DNA from: Candidatus Frankia nodulisporulans
GTDB lineage: Bacteria > Actinomycetota > Actinomycetes > Frankiales > Frankiaceae
Direction: 5' to 3'
Length of the DNA stretch: 37,286 nucleotides
NCBI RefSeq assembly: GCF_902806475.1
Contig: NZ_CADCWS010000017.1
Location: 1 to 37,286 of the forward strand
The translations under genes were made by a program, and so were the position numbers. Of the stretch, positions 8,301 through 14,853 are shown in pieces. The notes beneath the pieces were generated by a model. The model saw only the letters and a list, made by a program, of their open reading frames with translations, made no database searches and was not told the DNA's origin. Position 1 is the stretch's first letter; each line of letters begins with the position of its first letter.

Positions 8301-9540
8301 GCACCGGACGCGCGGCGGCGAGCAGCTCACCAGCGGTTCGCGGTTGGCCGCCCTCGAGGGCCCGGCGTACCGCGGCCAGCGCCTCGGCGGCCTCCTTGGC
8401 CTGGCGCAGGCTGTGCCCGCAGTGCCGGCAGACCACGGCGGCGGCCTCGGTGAAGGTGCCGCACGACGGGCAGGTGGTGTAAAGGTCGGTGTCGCAGTAG
8501 CGGCAGTGCTGGGCCGTGCCGGCGGCCTCGGGACGACCGCAGCCGGGGCAGACGACGTAGTCGACGACCCCGCCGACGTTCACCGCGGCGCCGAGTTCCC
8601 GGGTGACCCCGAGGACGACCGACTTGGCCTGGGCCGCGGTCAGGCCGCGGCCGGTGGCCAGCGCCGCCCGGACCAGTCCCTCGAAGGCGACGGCGGTGAG
8701 CTCGCCGTCGAGCACGACGTGCTCCTCGACGGCGGGGCGCAGTTCGTCGGCGGCGTCGGCCAGCAGGCCCACGGTGTAGGCGGCGGGGTCGCCCTCGATC
8801 AGCCGGGCCCAGGCCAGGGCGAGCAGGTCGGCGGCGACCGTCTTCTCCCGGTCGTGCGGGCGGCGATTGTTGGCGGCCGTGGCCGCGGCGTGCGCGGCGC
8901 GCAGCCGTTCGGGTGAGGCATCCGGGGTCAGGCCGAGGAACGCCCACAGGGAGGCGCTGGAGACCCGGTCGCCGCCGCGCAGGCTGCGCAGTTCGCCGAG
9001 GCGCTGGGCGATCTGGCTGCGCACCTCGCGTGGCAGCGGCTCGATGCCGCCGCCGGCCCCGTCGACGATGAGCTGTTCGCGCCCGAGCCGGGCGTCGAAC
9101 TCCGCGGCGGGCACACCGGCCGCCGCGGCGAGCCGGCGCAGGCCCTCGACCCGGGAGGCCGGGATGCCACCGAAGCGTTCCCGCACGGTGGCCAGGTAGC
9201 CGTCCACCTTCGCCAGCCGCTCGACGTCACCGCTGCGCCGGGCGGCCAGCACCCGGGCCCGTACCTGTTCACGCGAGTAGGCCTCGCGCAGCGGCTCCTC
9301 CCACTCGGCCCGCCGTCGCACGAGTTCCGTGGCCAGCGTCGCGTACTTGGCCGAGTTGCGCTCGCGCTGCAGAAAGGCGAGTACCCGGACCAGTTGCGTG
9401 CCGACCTCGAAGTCGCTGTGGCTGACCGTGGGGTCGAGGCCGACGATCAGGAAGGGATCAGCGGTCTCCACCGAGGAGCTCGCCCGCAACGGCGCCAGCA
9501 CGCGCTGGCGGTACCCGCTGCCATCGAACGCCGCGCTCAA
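5368..9540 (-). CDS. Giant Hsp70-linked protein: degenerate J-like segment, two zinc ribbons, FN3 domains, Pro-rich tract
   Basis: A protein of about 1390 residues and unknown function. Residues about 198-255 (AFLGLTPDASPERLRAAH, then ALAWARLIEGDPAAY) follow the DnaJ J-domain pattern, but the HPD triad is absent. Two tandem zinc ribbons come next: CPGC/CRYC near 326-350 and CPSC/CRHC near 352-375. An Ala-rich helical region leads to FN3-like beta domains from about 537 on (LTATPGPDGSVQLRW, VRYEVTAVC; then VRLQW, YRYRVFVEY and TTLRW). A (Ser-Val-Pro)7 tract lies near 790-810 and a Pro/Ala/Gly-rich tract fills about 990-1280 before a final beta-rich domain. I start at TTG 9540 because AAGGTGG sits 4 nt upstream; GTG or ATG-type starts further up (9657) would add 39 low-complexity residues. 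It lies last in the TerD-GrpE-Hsp70 series. A role as J-like adaptor or client binder is inference. Confidence 0.75.
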   Translation of the reverse strand: MSAAFDGSGYRQRVLAPLRASSSVETADPFLIVGLDPTVSHSDFEVGTQLVRVLAFLQRERNSAKYATLATELVRRRAEWEEPLREAYSREQVRARVLAARRSGDVERLAKVDGYLATVRERFGGIPASRVEGLRRLAAAAGVPAAEFDARLGREQLIVDGAGGGIEPLPREVRSQIAQRLGELRSLRGGDRVSSASLWAFLGLTPDASPERLRAAHAAATAANNRRPHDREKTVAADLLALAWARLIEGDPAAYTVGLLADAADELRPAVEEHVVLDGELTAVAFEGLVRAALATGRGLTAAQAKSVVLGVTRELGAAVNVGGVVDYVVCPGCGRPEAAGTAQHCRYCDTDLYTTCPSCGTFTEAAAVVCRHCGHSLRQAKEAAEALAAVRRALEGGQPRTAGELLAAARPVLVAVGGPVAGAAEELGARLSAALGAADAGWRALVEARAASRADAALADARWLAAQAADVPGPDGRTPGEVLGELVAAAAVIGRRVEAARGLPPQDQEAALVAVLASAADNREALAALAALPLPPPSDLTATPGPDGSVQLRWRPSPSVCTPVSYRVERLLLVDGGGAALARRGLGATRASELSDAGAPAWTPVRYEVTAVCGERRSEPVVTAPVVCTRDVRELRAERTATGVRLQWRLDGGTPPVTIERTVRTASLASRPPATAGTQAGSPESVNPPVPAPAGAAVGADHEAPRQARIAGNGFHDLDVVAGVTYRYRVFVEYPDASGAPAHTEGIQAEIEVTARPRPVQDLRAVTAGGRTTLRWTPPSGLEVRIYAASVPSVPSVPSVPSVPSVPSVPPGPGGPGGLTVPGSGPLPLGGLGAEGDEVPLGAITGPVRLVAASRGGQAVESAPVGEVVYTPVTVHGDVVVVGRALRHVVIEPVRDLRANDRGDAIVLSFQMPPGVTEARVLWRRDRAPSGPDDPLAASARVTNTSLEIKGGWRLAAPADGWAYHVAAYPMYRAGGIVRVAGTGVCVLARAATRVDPPPMAAPAGSAPATTGGHPLDPDPITAPHPLGGVHSMSGPAAAGRLQPVGGVRPVGHSALPTAPTHRPRTMSGPRPGHAAPTAAGGGGAGSGSTGSGGAGSGGPLPRRRPSPFAPLDAVTGPLPVRDEPAAPAGPIAPLAPPAPAASPAPLGSPANLAGPASEPTPVIPAGPASTGPTAAVPFTPFAPAGSPVAAPAAEAGAATTGTGPTTATGPTTGMGPSEELAIAAGGPTMPATGPLPAGPAGDGDGDQPQAAQEIGLARAFGAGAAFTAAARPGTGGAGEGTPAGTALPMVTYSVSRSGWRRRTMRVQVHTSGPVGELILYARPGTAPPRAAAEAHELSRLAAVDQSVTRTIDVTLDGAQLPWGVRLLPALHPSGWTVAHPADEDLIVR
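7111..7173. repeat. Seven tandem 9-bp units inside the FN3 protein gene
   Basis: The unit gacggacgg is repeated seven times (the last ends in c), encoding Ser-Val-Pro on the minus strand. Unit gain or loss would keep the frame and change only the length of a flexible linker between beta domains. Confidence 0.95.
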
Positions 9541-9544
9541 CGAT

Positions 9545-9551
9545 CCACCTT
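9545..9551 (-). promoter_or_regulatory. Ribosome binding site deciding the TTG start of the FN3 protein
   Basis: On the minus strand AAGGTGG is followed by 4 nt (ATCG) and the TTG at 9540. The upstream alternative start at 9657 lacks a comparable site. The spacing is short but acceptable. Confidence 0.5.
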
Positions 9552-9714
9552 CGTCCCACCTGCCCGTCGGACCGGTCGGTGACCCGCCCGGCCCCCCGGG
9601 CGCCGAACGCGGTACGCGGAACGGCAGCTCAACCGTTCCACACCCGCAGGCCCACATCCGAGAGTAGTGAGCGACGCCGGGCCAGGTGCCTGGACGTCGC
9701 GGACATCGCGGTCA

Positions 9715-9764
9715 GGTTCGGGATCGAGTGGCATCGGCATGGCCGTCGCACTCGTTCCCGAACC
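9715..9764 (-). terminator. Large hairpin downstream of hsp70 (terminator or operator)
   Basis: A 16-bp inverted repeat with one mismatch pairs 9715-9730 (ggttcgggatcgagtg) with 9749-9764 (cactcgttcccgaacc). The 18-nt loop can form a small inner stem (cggc-atg-gccg). It lies about 150 nt after the hsp70 stop and about 175 nt before the next start. Position favours a terminator; an operator is the alternative. Confidence 0.6.
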
Positions 9765-9837
9765 CAACCTGGTGCCCGGGCCAGAACCTTACTGACTTCT
9801 CCAGCGACGCCCGTAAGCGCGGGTGAAAGTGGATTAC

Positions 9838-9890
9838 TACAAATTCGTAACTGTTAGCGTTTTGTTAGTTCGTTAATACTGTTAAGAAGT
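9838..9890 (-). promoter_or_regulatory. AT-rich array of (T/C)TAAC motifs
   Basis: Read on the minus strand, TTAAC, TTAAC, CTAAC and CTAAC start at 9885, 9876, 9868 and 9857, followed by TTACG. The segment is far richer in A and T than its surroundings and begins about 25 bp after the hsp70 stop. It resembles a multi-site operator or an alternative promoter zone for the FN3-protein gene; which factor binds is unknown. Confidence 0.4.
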
Positions 9891-9912
9891 GCAGGTAGTC
9901 GGCCTGTCCGGT

Positions 9913-11583
9913 TCAGTCCCGGCGCTTGAGCAGACTTACCTTGGCCGATTCCGCGGCCCGCATCTGGTCCGAGCCGACGCCCGCCTCGACCTGCAGCACC
10001 AGTGGAGTGGCGGCACCCTCGTGCGATGCGGTAACCCGGATGGTCTGGTCCCCCGCCATCGCGAAGGTGACCTCCACGGGTGTCCCACGCTGGTGACCGG
10101 GGGGAATTCCGGTGATCGCGCCGGCCACGATCACCTTGTTGTCCTCGATCTCCTTGGATTCCGTGGTGGTGCCCTGCTCGAAGACCCGGATATCGACCTC
10201 GGCCTGGTCGTCGGTGACCGTGTAGAACGTGCGGACCACCGAGATCGGCAGCGGGTCGTTCTGATGCGCCAGAAACGCCGCGACGGGAACTCCGCGGTCC
10301 TCGGCGAAGATCCCGAATCCCCTCGATGTGACGTTCGTCACCTTGGTGCGGACGAGATCCACGACGGACGCGGTCGCCAGCCCCGCCTCGTCGGCGCTGG
10401 CCGCGGCGGCCCGCTCGACGTCGGCGTCCTGGGCCGCGGCCAGGTCCTGATCCGGGCGCAGCGCGCCACTGGCCACCAGGTCCGAGTGGACGGCCAGTTC
10501 CAGTGCCTTCTTCTGCCCGTAGACCGCGGCGCCCTTGGCCACGGCCAGGTCCGGGTCGACCAGCCGCGAGGTGAGCCCGAAGGACTCCTGCAGGCCACGT
10601 CCGACCATCGGGGTCTTGCTCATCCCCCCGACCAGCAGACACAGGTCGATCTGCTCGACGCCCTTCTCCCGCGCCCGGGCCAGCACCGACCCGGTCAGTT
10701 CCAGGGTGCGACGCAGCAACGGCCCGGTGATCTCCTCGAAGGTCGCCCGGGTCACCGGCACACTGACCCGGCGCCCCTTGTGCACGACGAGGACGTCCAC
10801 ACTGTCGCGTCCGGACAGGGCGAGCTTGGCGTCCTCGGCCGCCGACAGCAGCTCCTGCTCGTCGTAGACGTCGTCGAGCGGGTCACCCGCCGTCGGCTCC
10901 GCCTCGGTGAACTTCTGCGCCAGGTAGCGGACGAGCTCGTTGTCCCAGTCCGCACCGCCGAGCTCGTGGTCGCCGTCGGTGGCCACCACCGTGATCGCAC
11001 CCTCGCTGAGCCGGATGACGGTCGTGTCGAACGTGCCGCCACCGAGGTCGTAGACCAGCACGGTCGACTCCTGGGCGCCCTCCTGGCCGAAGCCGTAGGC
11101 GAACGCGGCCGCGGTCGGCTCGTTGATGATGTCGACGACGTTGAGCCCGGCGAGTTCACCGGCGAGCTTGGTCGCCTTGCGCTCCTCGTCGCCGAAGTAC
11201 GCCGGCACCGTGATGACGACATCGGTCACCGGCACCCCGGCCGCCCGCTCCGCGTCGGCCACCAGCGCCTTGAGCACCAGGCTCGACACGGCCGCGGCGC
11301 TGTACTCGACGTCGTGGGCGACGAACCGCCAGTCGGACGTGCCCATATGCCGTTTGACCAGCCGGGCGACGTCGTCCGGGCGGATCCGGGCCTGGCGTTT
11401 CGCCTGGGTCCCGACCACGAAGGACGTCTCACCCTCGGTGCCCTCGTCGAAGAGCACGACCGACGGTGTGGTCGGCTGCGACTCGATGTTGCGGATCACG
11501 TCCGGCCGACCGTACTCGTCGACCTGGGCGATGCAGGAGTAGGTCGTGCCCAGGTCAATCCCGAACACCTTGGTACCCGCCAC
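9913..11583 (-). CDS. Hsp70-family ATPase (DnaK-like, lid domain missing)
   Basis: A 556-residue Hsp70. The nucleotide-binding domain fills about residues 1-375: phosphate-1 loop GIDLGTTYSC at 8-17, IINEPTAAAFAYGF, phosphate-2 loop VYDLGGGTFDTTVI and adenosine motif LLVGGMSKTPMV. A beta-sandwich substrate-binding domain follows (about 385-525, with VRTFYTV, IRVFEQG and GIPPGHQRGTPVEVTF), but the protein ends at SLLKRRD without the alpha-helical lid of DnaK (usually about 610-640 residues in all). I start at GTG 11583 because AAAGGGAGAG lies 8 nt upstream; an upstream GTG at 11604 would place that site inside the coding region. It follows the GrpE-type gene by 62 nt, so it is probably the ATPase of a specialised chaperone set tied to the Ter cluster rather than the housekeeping DnaK. 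Confidence 0.93.
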   Translation of the reverse strand: MAGTKVFGIDLGTTYSCIAQVDEYGRPDVIRNIESQPTTPSVVLFDEGTEGETSFVVGTQAKRQARIRPDDVARLVKRHMGTSDWRFVAHDVEYSAAAVSSLVLKALVADAERAAGVPVTDVVITVPAYFGDEERKATKLAGELAGLNVVDIINEPTAAAFAYGFGQEGAQESTVLVYDLGGGTFDTTVIRLSEGAITVVATDGDHELGGADWDNELVRYLAQKFTEAEPTAGDPLDDVYDEQELLSAAEDAKLALSGRDSVDVLVVHKGRRVSVPVTRATFEEITGPLLRRTLELTGSVLARAREKGVEQIDLCLLVGGMSKTPMVGRGLQESFGLTSRLVDPDLAVAKGAAVYGQKKALELAVHSDLVASGALRPDQDLAAAQDADVERAAAASADEAGLATASVVDLVRTKVTNVTSRGFGIFAEDRGVPVAAFLAHQNDPLPISVVRTFYTVTDDQAEVDIRVFEQGTTTESKEIEDNKVIVAGAITGIPPGHQRGTPVEVTFAMAGDQTIRVTASHEGAATPLVLQVEAGVGSDQMRAAESAKVSLLKRRD

Positions 11584-11591
11584 CGTTTGGA

Positions 11592-11601
11592 CTCTCCCTT
11601 T
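11592..11601 (-). promoter_or_regulatory. Ribosome binding site deciding the hsp70 start
   Basis: AAAGGGAGAG on the minus strand, 8 nt before GTG 11583. It rules against the longer reading from 11604. Confidence 0.7.
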
Positions 11602-11645
11602 CACACAAGGTCAACATCTCACGCCCGCGCAGGGGCGGGGCTCTG

Positions 11646-13907
11646 TCAGCCCGGGCAGGCGAGCGGGCGAGCCGTCAGCGCGCGGTAGACCTCGGTCTCC
11701 GCGGGTCGCACGACGGTCGTCTCGCCGCGGACGAAGCCAGGGCGCACGGTGCGCGCGATCGTGCCGTCACGCCCGGGATCGTCCGTGGGCACGCGGCGCA
11801 CGCCCAGATGCCGGGCCGGATCGAAGGTTCCGCCGGGAACGGCGGTGTAGGGACGCACGTCCACCGCGAAGTCGAGCACCTGGAGCAACTGCTTGCGCAG
11901 GATGCCCGCGACGCTCTGTGGATCGTCCGCTCCCAGGCTACCCATCTGATCGTGCAGCCTGATCAGCCCACGCAGCAGCGGCGCCATCGCCTCGGTCAGC
12001 TCACCGGAGCGCAGCCGGCTGTTCTCCGAGTGCAGCCGGTCGACCAGTTCGGCGTCGTGGCGGCGCAGCCGGGCCAGTTCGTCGACCCGACCGGCCAGCC
12101 GCTCCAGCGCCACGGCCTGGACCGCGCCCACCGACCCCGCCAGCAGATCGACCGTCGGCAGGATCGCGGTCGGTACATCCGGTTCGCCGTCGCCGTCGCC
12201 GTGGTCAGCGGTCGGCGCGGTGGTCCCCGGCGCGTCCTCGACCGGGTCCGGCCGCGACGCCGCCGCGTCGAGCGTCTCGACGACGACCAGCCCGTCCCGG
12301 TCGCCGGCCGGGGAACCCTCACCCATCCCACGCCCGGCGTAGCCCGATCCGGGCGGCTCTTCTATCCCGCTGGGGGCGCCCACCTCGGCCCCACCCGGCC
12401 CCTCCCCGACGGCCCGCTGGTCATCCACGCGGGCGCCCCGGTCACGATCGGGACCGCCGCGGTGATCGAACTCCGCACCGCCACCGCGGTCCGGCTCAGC
12501 GGTGTATGCCGGGGAGGCGTCGTGGTCCTGACCGGTGTCGTATGTCGGGTCAGATCCGTATTTGTGGTCAGGGCTGTATGTCGGGTCGGAGCCGTATGCC
12601 GGGTCGGCGCCGTGGTCCCGCTCGTCGGATGGACCCCGGTAGCTGGGCGCGTCCGCGTGGTCGGCGCGGCTCTGGTAGCCGTCCGACCTGGGGTAGACGT
12701 CCGACCTGGGGTAGACGTCCGACCTGGGGTAGACGTCCGGCTCGGGATAGCTGTCCGACCCGGGATAGGCGTCCGACCCGGGGTAGCCAGCCACCTCGGG
12801 GTAGCCGTCCGACTCGGGGTAGGCAGGCGACTGCGGGTATCCGGTGGGCTCCGGGTATCCGGACGGCTTCGGGGGGTGCGTGTAGTCGAGATAGCGCTCG
12901 GAACCGGGGTACTCGCCGGCGTACCCACCGGTCTCGGTCGGCTCGCCGTCGTGGTCGTCGTACGGGGCACGACCACCGAAGGCGCCGCCGTCGTCGGAGT
13001 ACCGGCGGTACCCCCCTGACCCCGCGCCGTCCACCGGCCCGGCGGTCCCGGTCGGCCCCGCGGGGAAACCGCGGATACCCACCGGCACCGAGGGTGCGTC
13101 CCAGTCCGGCGGGCCCGCGGCGGCGGAGTCATCGACCGGCGTGGGCCGGACGGGCGCGCCGGCGTCGTCGGCCCGCTCCCCCTCGGGCTCCTCGTCCTTG
13201 CCGGGACGTCGGTCGGCCAGGCGGCCGAAGAAGCTGCTGAGGCTGGCCGGCTGCCCGGACGGGCCCCAGGGTCGGTGCGCCCCGGGCGGGGTCGGGCCGG
13301 CGTGGCCAAGCGGGTCCACGGAGCGCCCCCGGTCCGGATGCTCGGCCGCGCTCGGATAACCCGACGGTCCGGTCGGCGGCGAGACCTCCGGGTAGCGCCC
13401 GCCCCCCGCCGGGTCCGCCGGCGACGGCGCACCCGCGGCGGAAGCCGACGCGGGTGCCAGGTCCCCGGGGTGTCCCAGGCCGGCTGAGCCCGGCCCGAGC
13501 GGGTCGGGCTCAGCCGGTGCCGGCCGGTAGGGACCGGACGCGAAGCCCGCGGACATCCGCGGATCCGCGTGCCGTGGACGGACGTCGAGCGGGTCCACGG
13601 ACGCGCCGGGACCCGCCATCTCCCCGGCACGCGGGTCGGCGTCACGTACGTCACGCAGCTCGCGTGGGTCGGTCCCCTCCGACCCGGCGTCGCGTGGGTC
13701 GGTCCCGCCGGGGGCGGCGTCGCGCGGGGCGGCGCCGTGGGAGTCCGGATACGCGACAGGGTCGTCACGCTCCTGCGACGACCCGTGGCGCGCCGACGCG
13801 GTGGGAAACCAGCTCGTCCGCTCGGTTCGTGGGGCGGGGTCGCGGCGTGGCTGGAACATCGGAAAACGATCCTCCTCGCCGCCGGGCGGCGGGACCGGGG
13901 GGGTCAT
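11646..13907 (-). CDS. Disordered Tyr/Pro-rich protein with C-terminal GrpE-like nucleotide-exchange domain
   Basis: A protein of up to 753 residues. The first 560 or so are disordered, rich in Pro, Gly, Ser, Asp and Tyr, with hexapeptide repeats of the type YPRSDV (DNA repeat 12681-12860) and DPTYGS-like units. The last 170 residues hold a helical stretch (LERLAGRVDELARLRR, LVDRLHSENSRLRSGEL) followed by LLQVLDFAVDV, GGTFDPARHLGVRRV and VVRPAETEVY, the pattern of GrpE (helix bundle, then beta-wing with FDPxxH). GrpE proteins release ADP from Hsp70, and the hsp70 gene lies 62 nt downstream. The start is unsure: ATG 13907 has a weak ribosome site, while ATG 13859 has GGAGG 11 nt upstream; the longer form is given. 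The gene begins 20 nt after the TerD stop (48 nt more for the shorter form). The tract may anchor, phase-separate or scaffold; that is speculation. Confidence 0.82.
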   Translation of the reverse strand: MTPPVPPPGGEEDRFPMFQPRRDPAPRTERTSWFPTASARHGSSQERDDPVAYPDSHGAAPRDAAPGGTDPRDAGSEGTDPRELRDVRDADPRAGEMAGPGASVDPLDVRPRHADPRMSAGFASGPYRPAPAEPDPLGPGSAGLGHPGDLAPASASAAGAPSPADPAGGGRYPEVSPPTGPSGYPSAAEHPDRGRSVDPLGHAGPTPPGAHRPWGPSGQPASLSSFFGRLADRRPGKDEEPEGERADDAGAPVRPTPVDDSAAAGPPDWDAPSVPVGIRGFPAGPTGTAGPVDGAGSGGYRRYSDDGGAFGGRAPYDDHDGEPTETGGYAGEYPGSERYLDYTHPPKPSGYPEPTGYPQSPAYPESDGYPEVAGYPGSDAYPGSDSYPEPDVYPRSDVYPRSDVYPRSDGYQSRADHADAPSYRGPSDERDHGADPAYGSDPTYSPDHKYGSDPTYDTGQDHDASPAYTAEPDRGGGAEFDHRGGPDRDRGARVDDQRAVGEGPGGAEVGAPSGIEEPPGSGYAGRGMGEGSPAGDRDGLVVVETLDAAASRPDPVEDAPGTTAPTADHGDGDGEPDVPTAILPTVDLLAGSVGAVQAVALERLAGRVDELARLRRHDAELVDRLHSENSRLRSGELTEAMAPLLRGLIRLHDQMGSLGADDPQSVAGILRKQLLQVLDFAVDVRPYTAVPGGTFDPARHLGVRRVPTDDPGRDGTIARTVRPGFVRGETTVVRPAETEVYRALTARPLACPG
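12681..12860. repeat. Ten 18-bp tandem units encoding Tyr-Pro hexapeptides
   Basis: Ten imperfect units of 18 bp (consensus gtccgacctggggtagac; the first three are identical) run without a break. On the minus strand they encode a YPxSDx hexapeptide in the disordered part of the GrpE-type protein. A second, looser 18-bp periodicity at about 12530-12620 encodes DPTYGS-like units. Confidence 0.93.
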
Positions 13908-13926
13908 CGCGAGGTACCGGCGTGTC

Positions 13927-14604
13927 CTACTTACTGCCGGCGGTCCAGTTCAGACCCCATGCGTATGCCTTGTCGAGCTCACGGTGCCCGCTGACATACC
14001 GGACCTCGCGGCTGACGCTGAAGTCGTTGCCAGTATTCGTCAACAGCGCGATCGCGCACATCCGGGACCCGCCCGCCTGCTCGTCCAGCCGTACCTCGAT
14101 CGGGGCCCCCTGCGCGGGGGTCAGGGTGACCACGGCGTCGGCCTGGTCGAAGGACGCCACACCCTCGTAGATGAAGGCGAAGACGAGCACCCGACGGATC
14201 TGGGCGATCTGGTTGAGGTTGACGTAGAGGTTCTCCCCGCCGACCGCGGCACCGGTCCGGTCGTCCGCGTCGAGGTTGAGAAACGGCGCCGCGTCGAACG
14301 AGCCGAACGCGTTGCCGAGCGCCTGCACGACGCCGGAGCGGCCGTCGGAGAGCTCGAACAGCGCGGCCAGGTCGAGGTCGATGCCGCCGGAGCCGGCGCC
14401 GAGGACACGCTTGAGGAAGCCACCCTTGGGGGCACCGGACGCGGGGTTCTGGTTCCAGTTCAGGTTCACGTGCAGTCGACCGCCGCCGCCCTGCTTGCTC
14501 AGCGAGACGGTCGGGGTGGATTTGGTCAGCGTCACCTTGCTCAACGACACCGGGCCGGAGCCGGCCGGTGGCGCGGCCGGACGCTTCGAGTAGTCAATGC
14601 CCAT
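13927..14604 (-). CDS. TerD-family protein (stress-response, divergent member)
   Basis: A 225-residue protein with one TerD-type domain (about residues 18-222): VSLSKVTLTKSTPTVSLSK, LHVNLNWNQN, GGIDLDLAALFEL, FLNLDADDRTG, GENLYVNL and a final ELDKAYAWGLNW. TerD domains bind calcium through Asp clusters and act in resistance to tellurite, phage and envelope stress, with membrane-bound TerC partners. Calcium ligands are partly kept (DLDL, DADDRTG). A 37-residue Lys/Pro/Ser-rich lead and the insertion NPASGAPKGGFLKRVLG make it longer than the canonical 191-residue TerD; it is closer to the TerA/TerD hybrids found beside Hsp70-type genes. The start is ATG 14604 with GAGGGAG upstream. It is the first gene of the TerD-GrpE-Hsp70 operon. 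Confidence 0.85.
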   Translation of the reverse strand: MGIDYSKRPAAPPAGSGPVSLSKVTLTKSTPTVSLSKQGGGGRLHVNLNWNQNPASGAPKGGFLKRVLGAGSGGIDLDLAALFELSDGRSGVVQALGNAFGSFDAAPFLNLDADDRTGAAVGGENLYVNLNQIAQIRRVLVFAFIYEGVASFDQADAVVTLTPAQGAPIEVRLDEQAGGSRMCAIALLTNTGNDFSVSREVRYVSGHRELDKAYAWGLNWTAGSK

Positions 14605-14619
14605 GGATCCGCTCCCTCG

Positions 14620-14657
14620 CGGTCGCCGGGTACCTGCGCGGTCGCCGGGCGCCTGCG
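14620..14657. repeat. 19-bp tandem duplication just upstream of the TerD-GrpE-Hsp70 operon
   Basis: cggtcgccgggtacctgcg (14620-14638) is followed directly by the same sequence with two changes (14639-14657). It lies 16-53 bp before the TerD start, inside the expected leader. Confidence 0.9.
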
Positions 14658-14727
14658 CGGATACCGGATGTCAGTCAGATCACTGGATGCTCCCGACGAT
14701 GTCACATCCGTTGCGTGCTGCTCCAGA

Positions 14728-14753
14728 CCCTGCCCGTCGTCCCACGGACAGGG
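14728..14753 (-). terminator. Hairpin between the DUF475/TerC gene and terD
   Basis: A 10-bp stem with one G.U pair (ccctgcccgt 14728-14737, acggacaggg 14744-14753) and a 6-nt loop lies about 100 nt after the stop of the TerC-like gene. It probably ends that transcript, so the TerD-GrpE-Hsp70 operon would start from its own promoter. Confidence 0.5.
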
Positions 14754-14853
14754 CCGTCCCAGAAGCAGCGCGGTCAAGCGGGCCGTGCGATAACGCTGTG
14801 TGCCCAGGTGTTACAGGAGGTGCGGGCAGCGCGGTGACGTGCGGGAAGTGCGG

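Larger units (their letters stand above)
9541..9912. other. Gap between the Hsp70 and FN3-protein genes with a large dyad and an AT-rich motif array
   Basis: No gene is seen. It holds the long inverted repeat at 9715-9764, a ccagg-tg-cctgg dyad at 9682-9693 and the AT-rich array at 9838-9890. These suggest transcription of the FN3-protein gene is partly separate from hsp70. Confidence 0.6.

Noticed and set aside
6316-8916. Very long open frame on the plus strand opposite the FN3 giant gene
   Set aside because: It is antisense to a gene with clear domains; its translation is Gly/Arg/Asp-rich without motifs, an effect of high GC at third positions.
12681-12860. CRISPR-like array
   Set aside because: Units are contiguous 18-mers with no spacers, in frame, and encode a hexapeptide.
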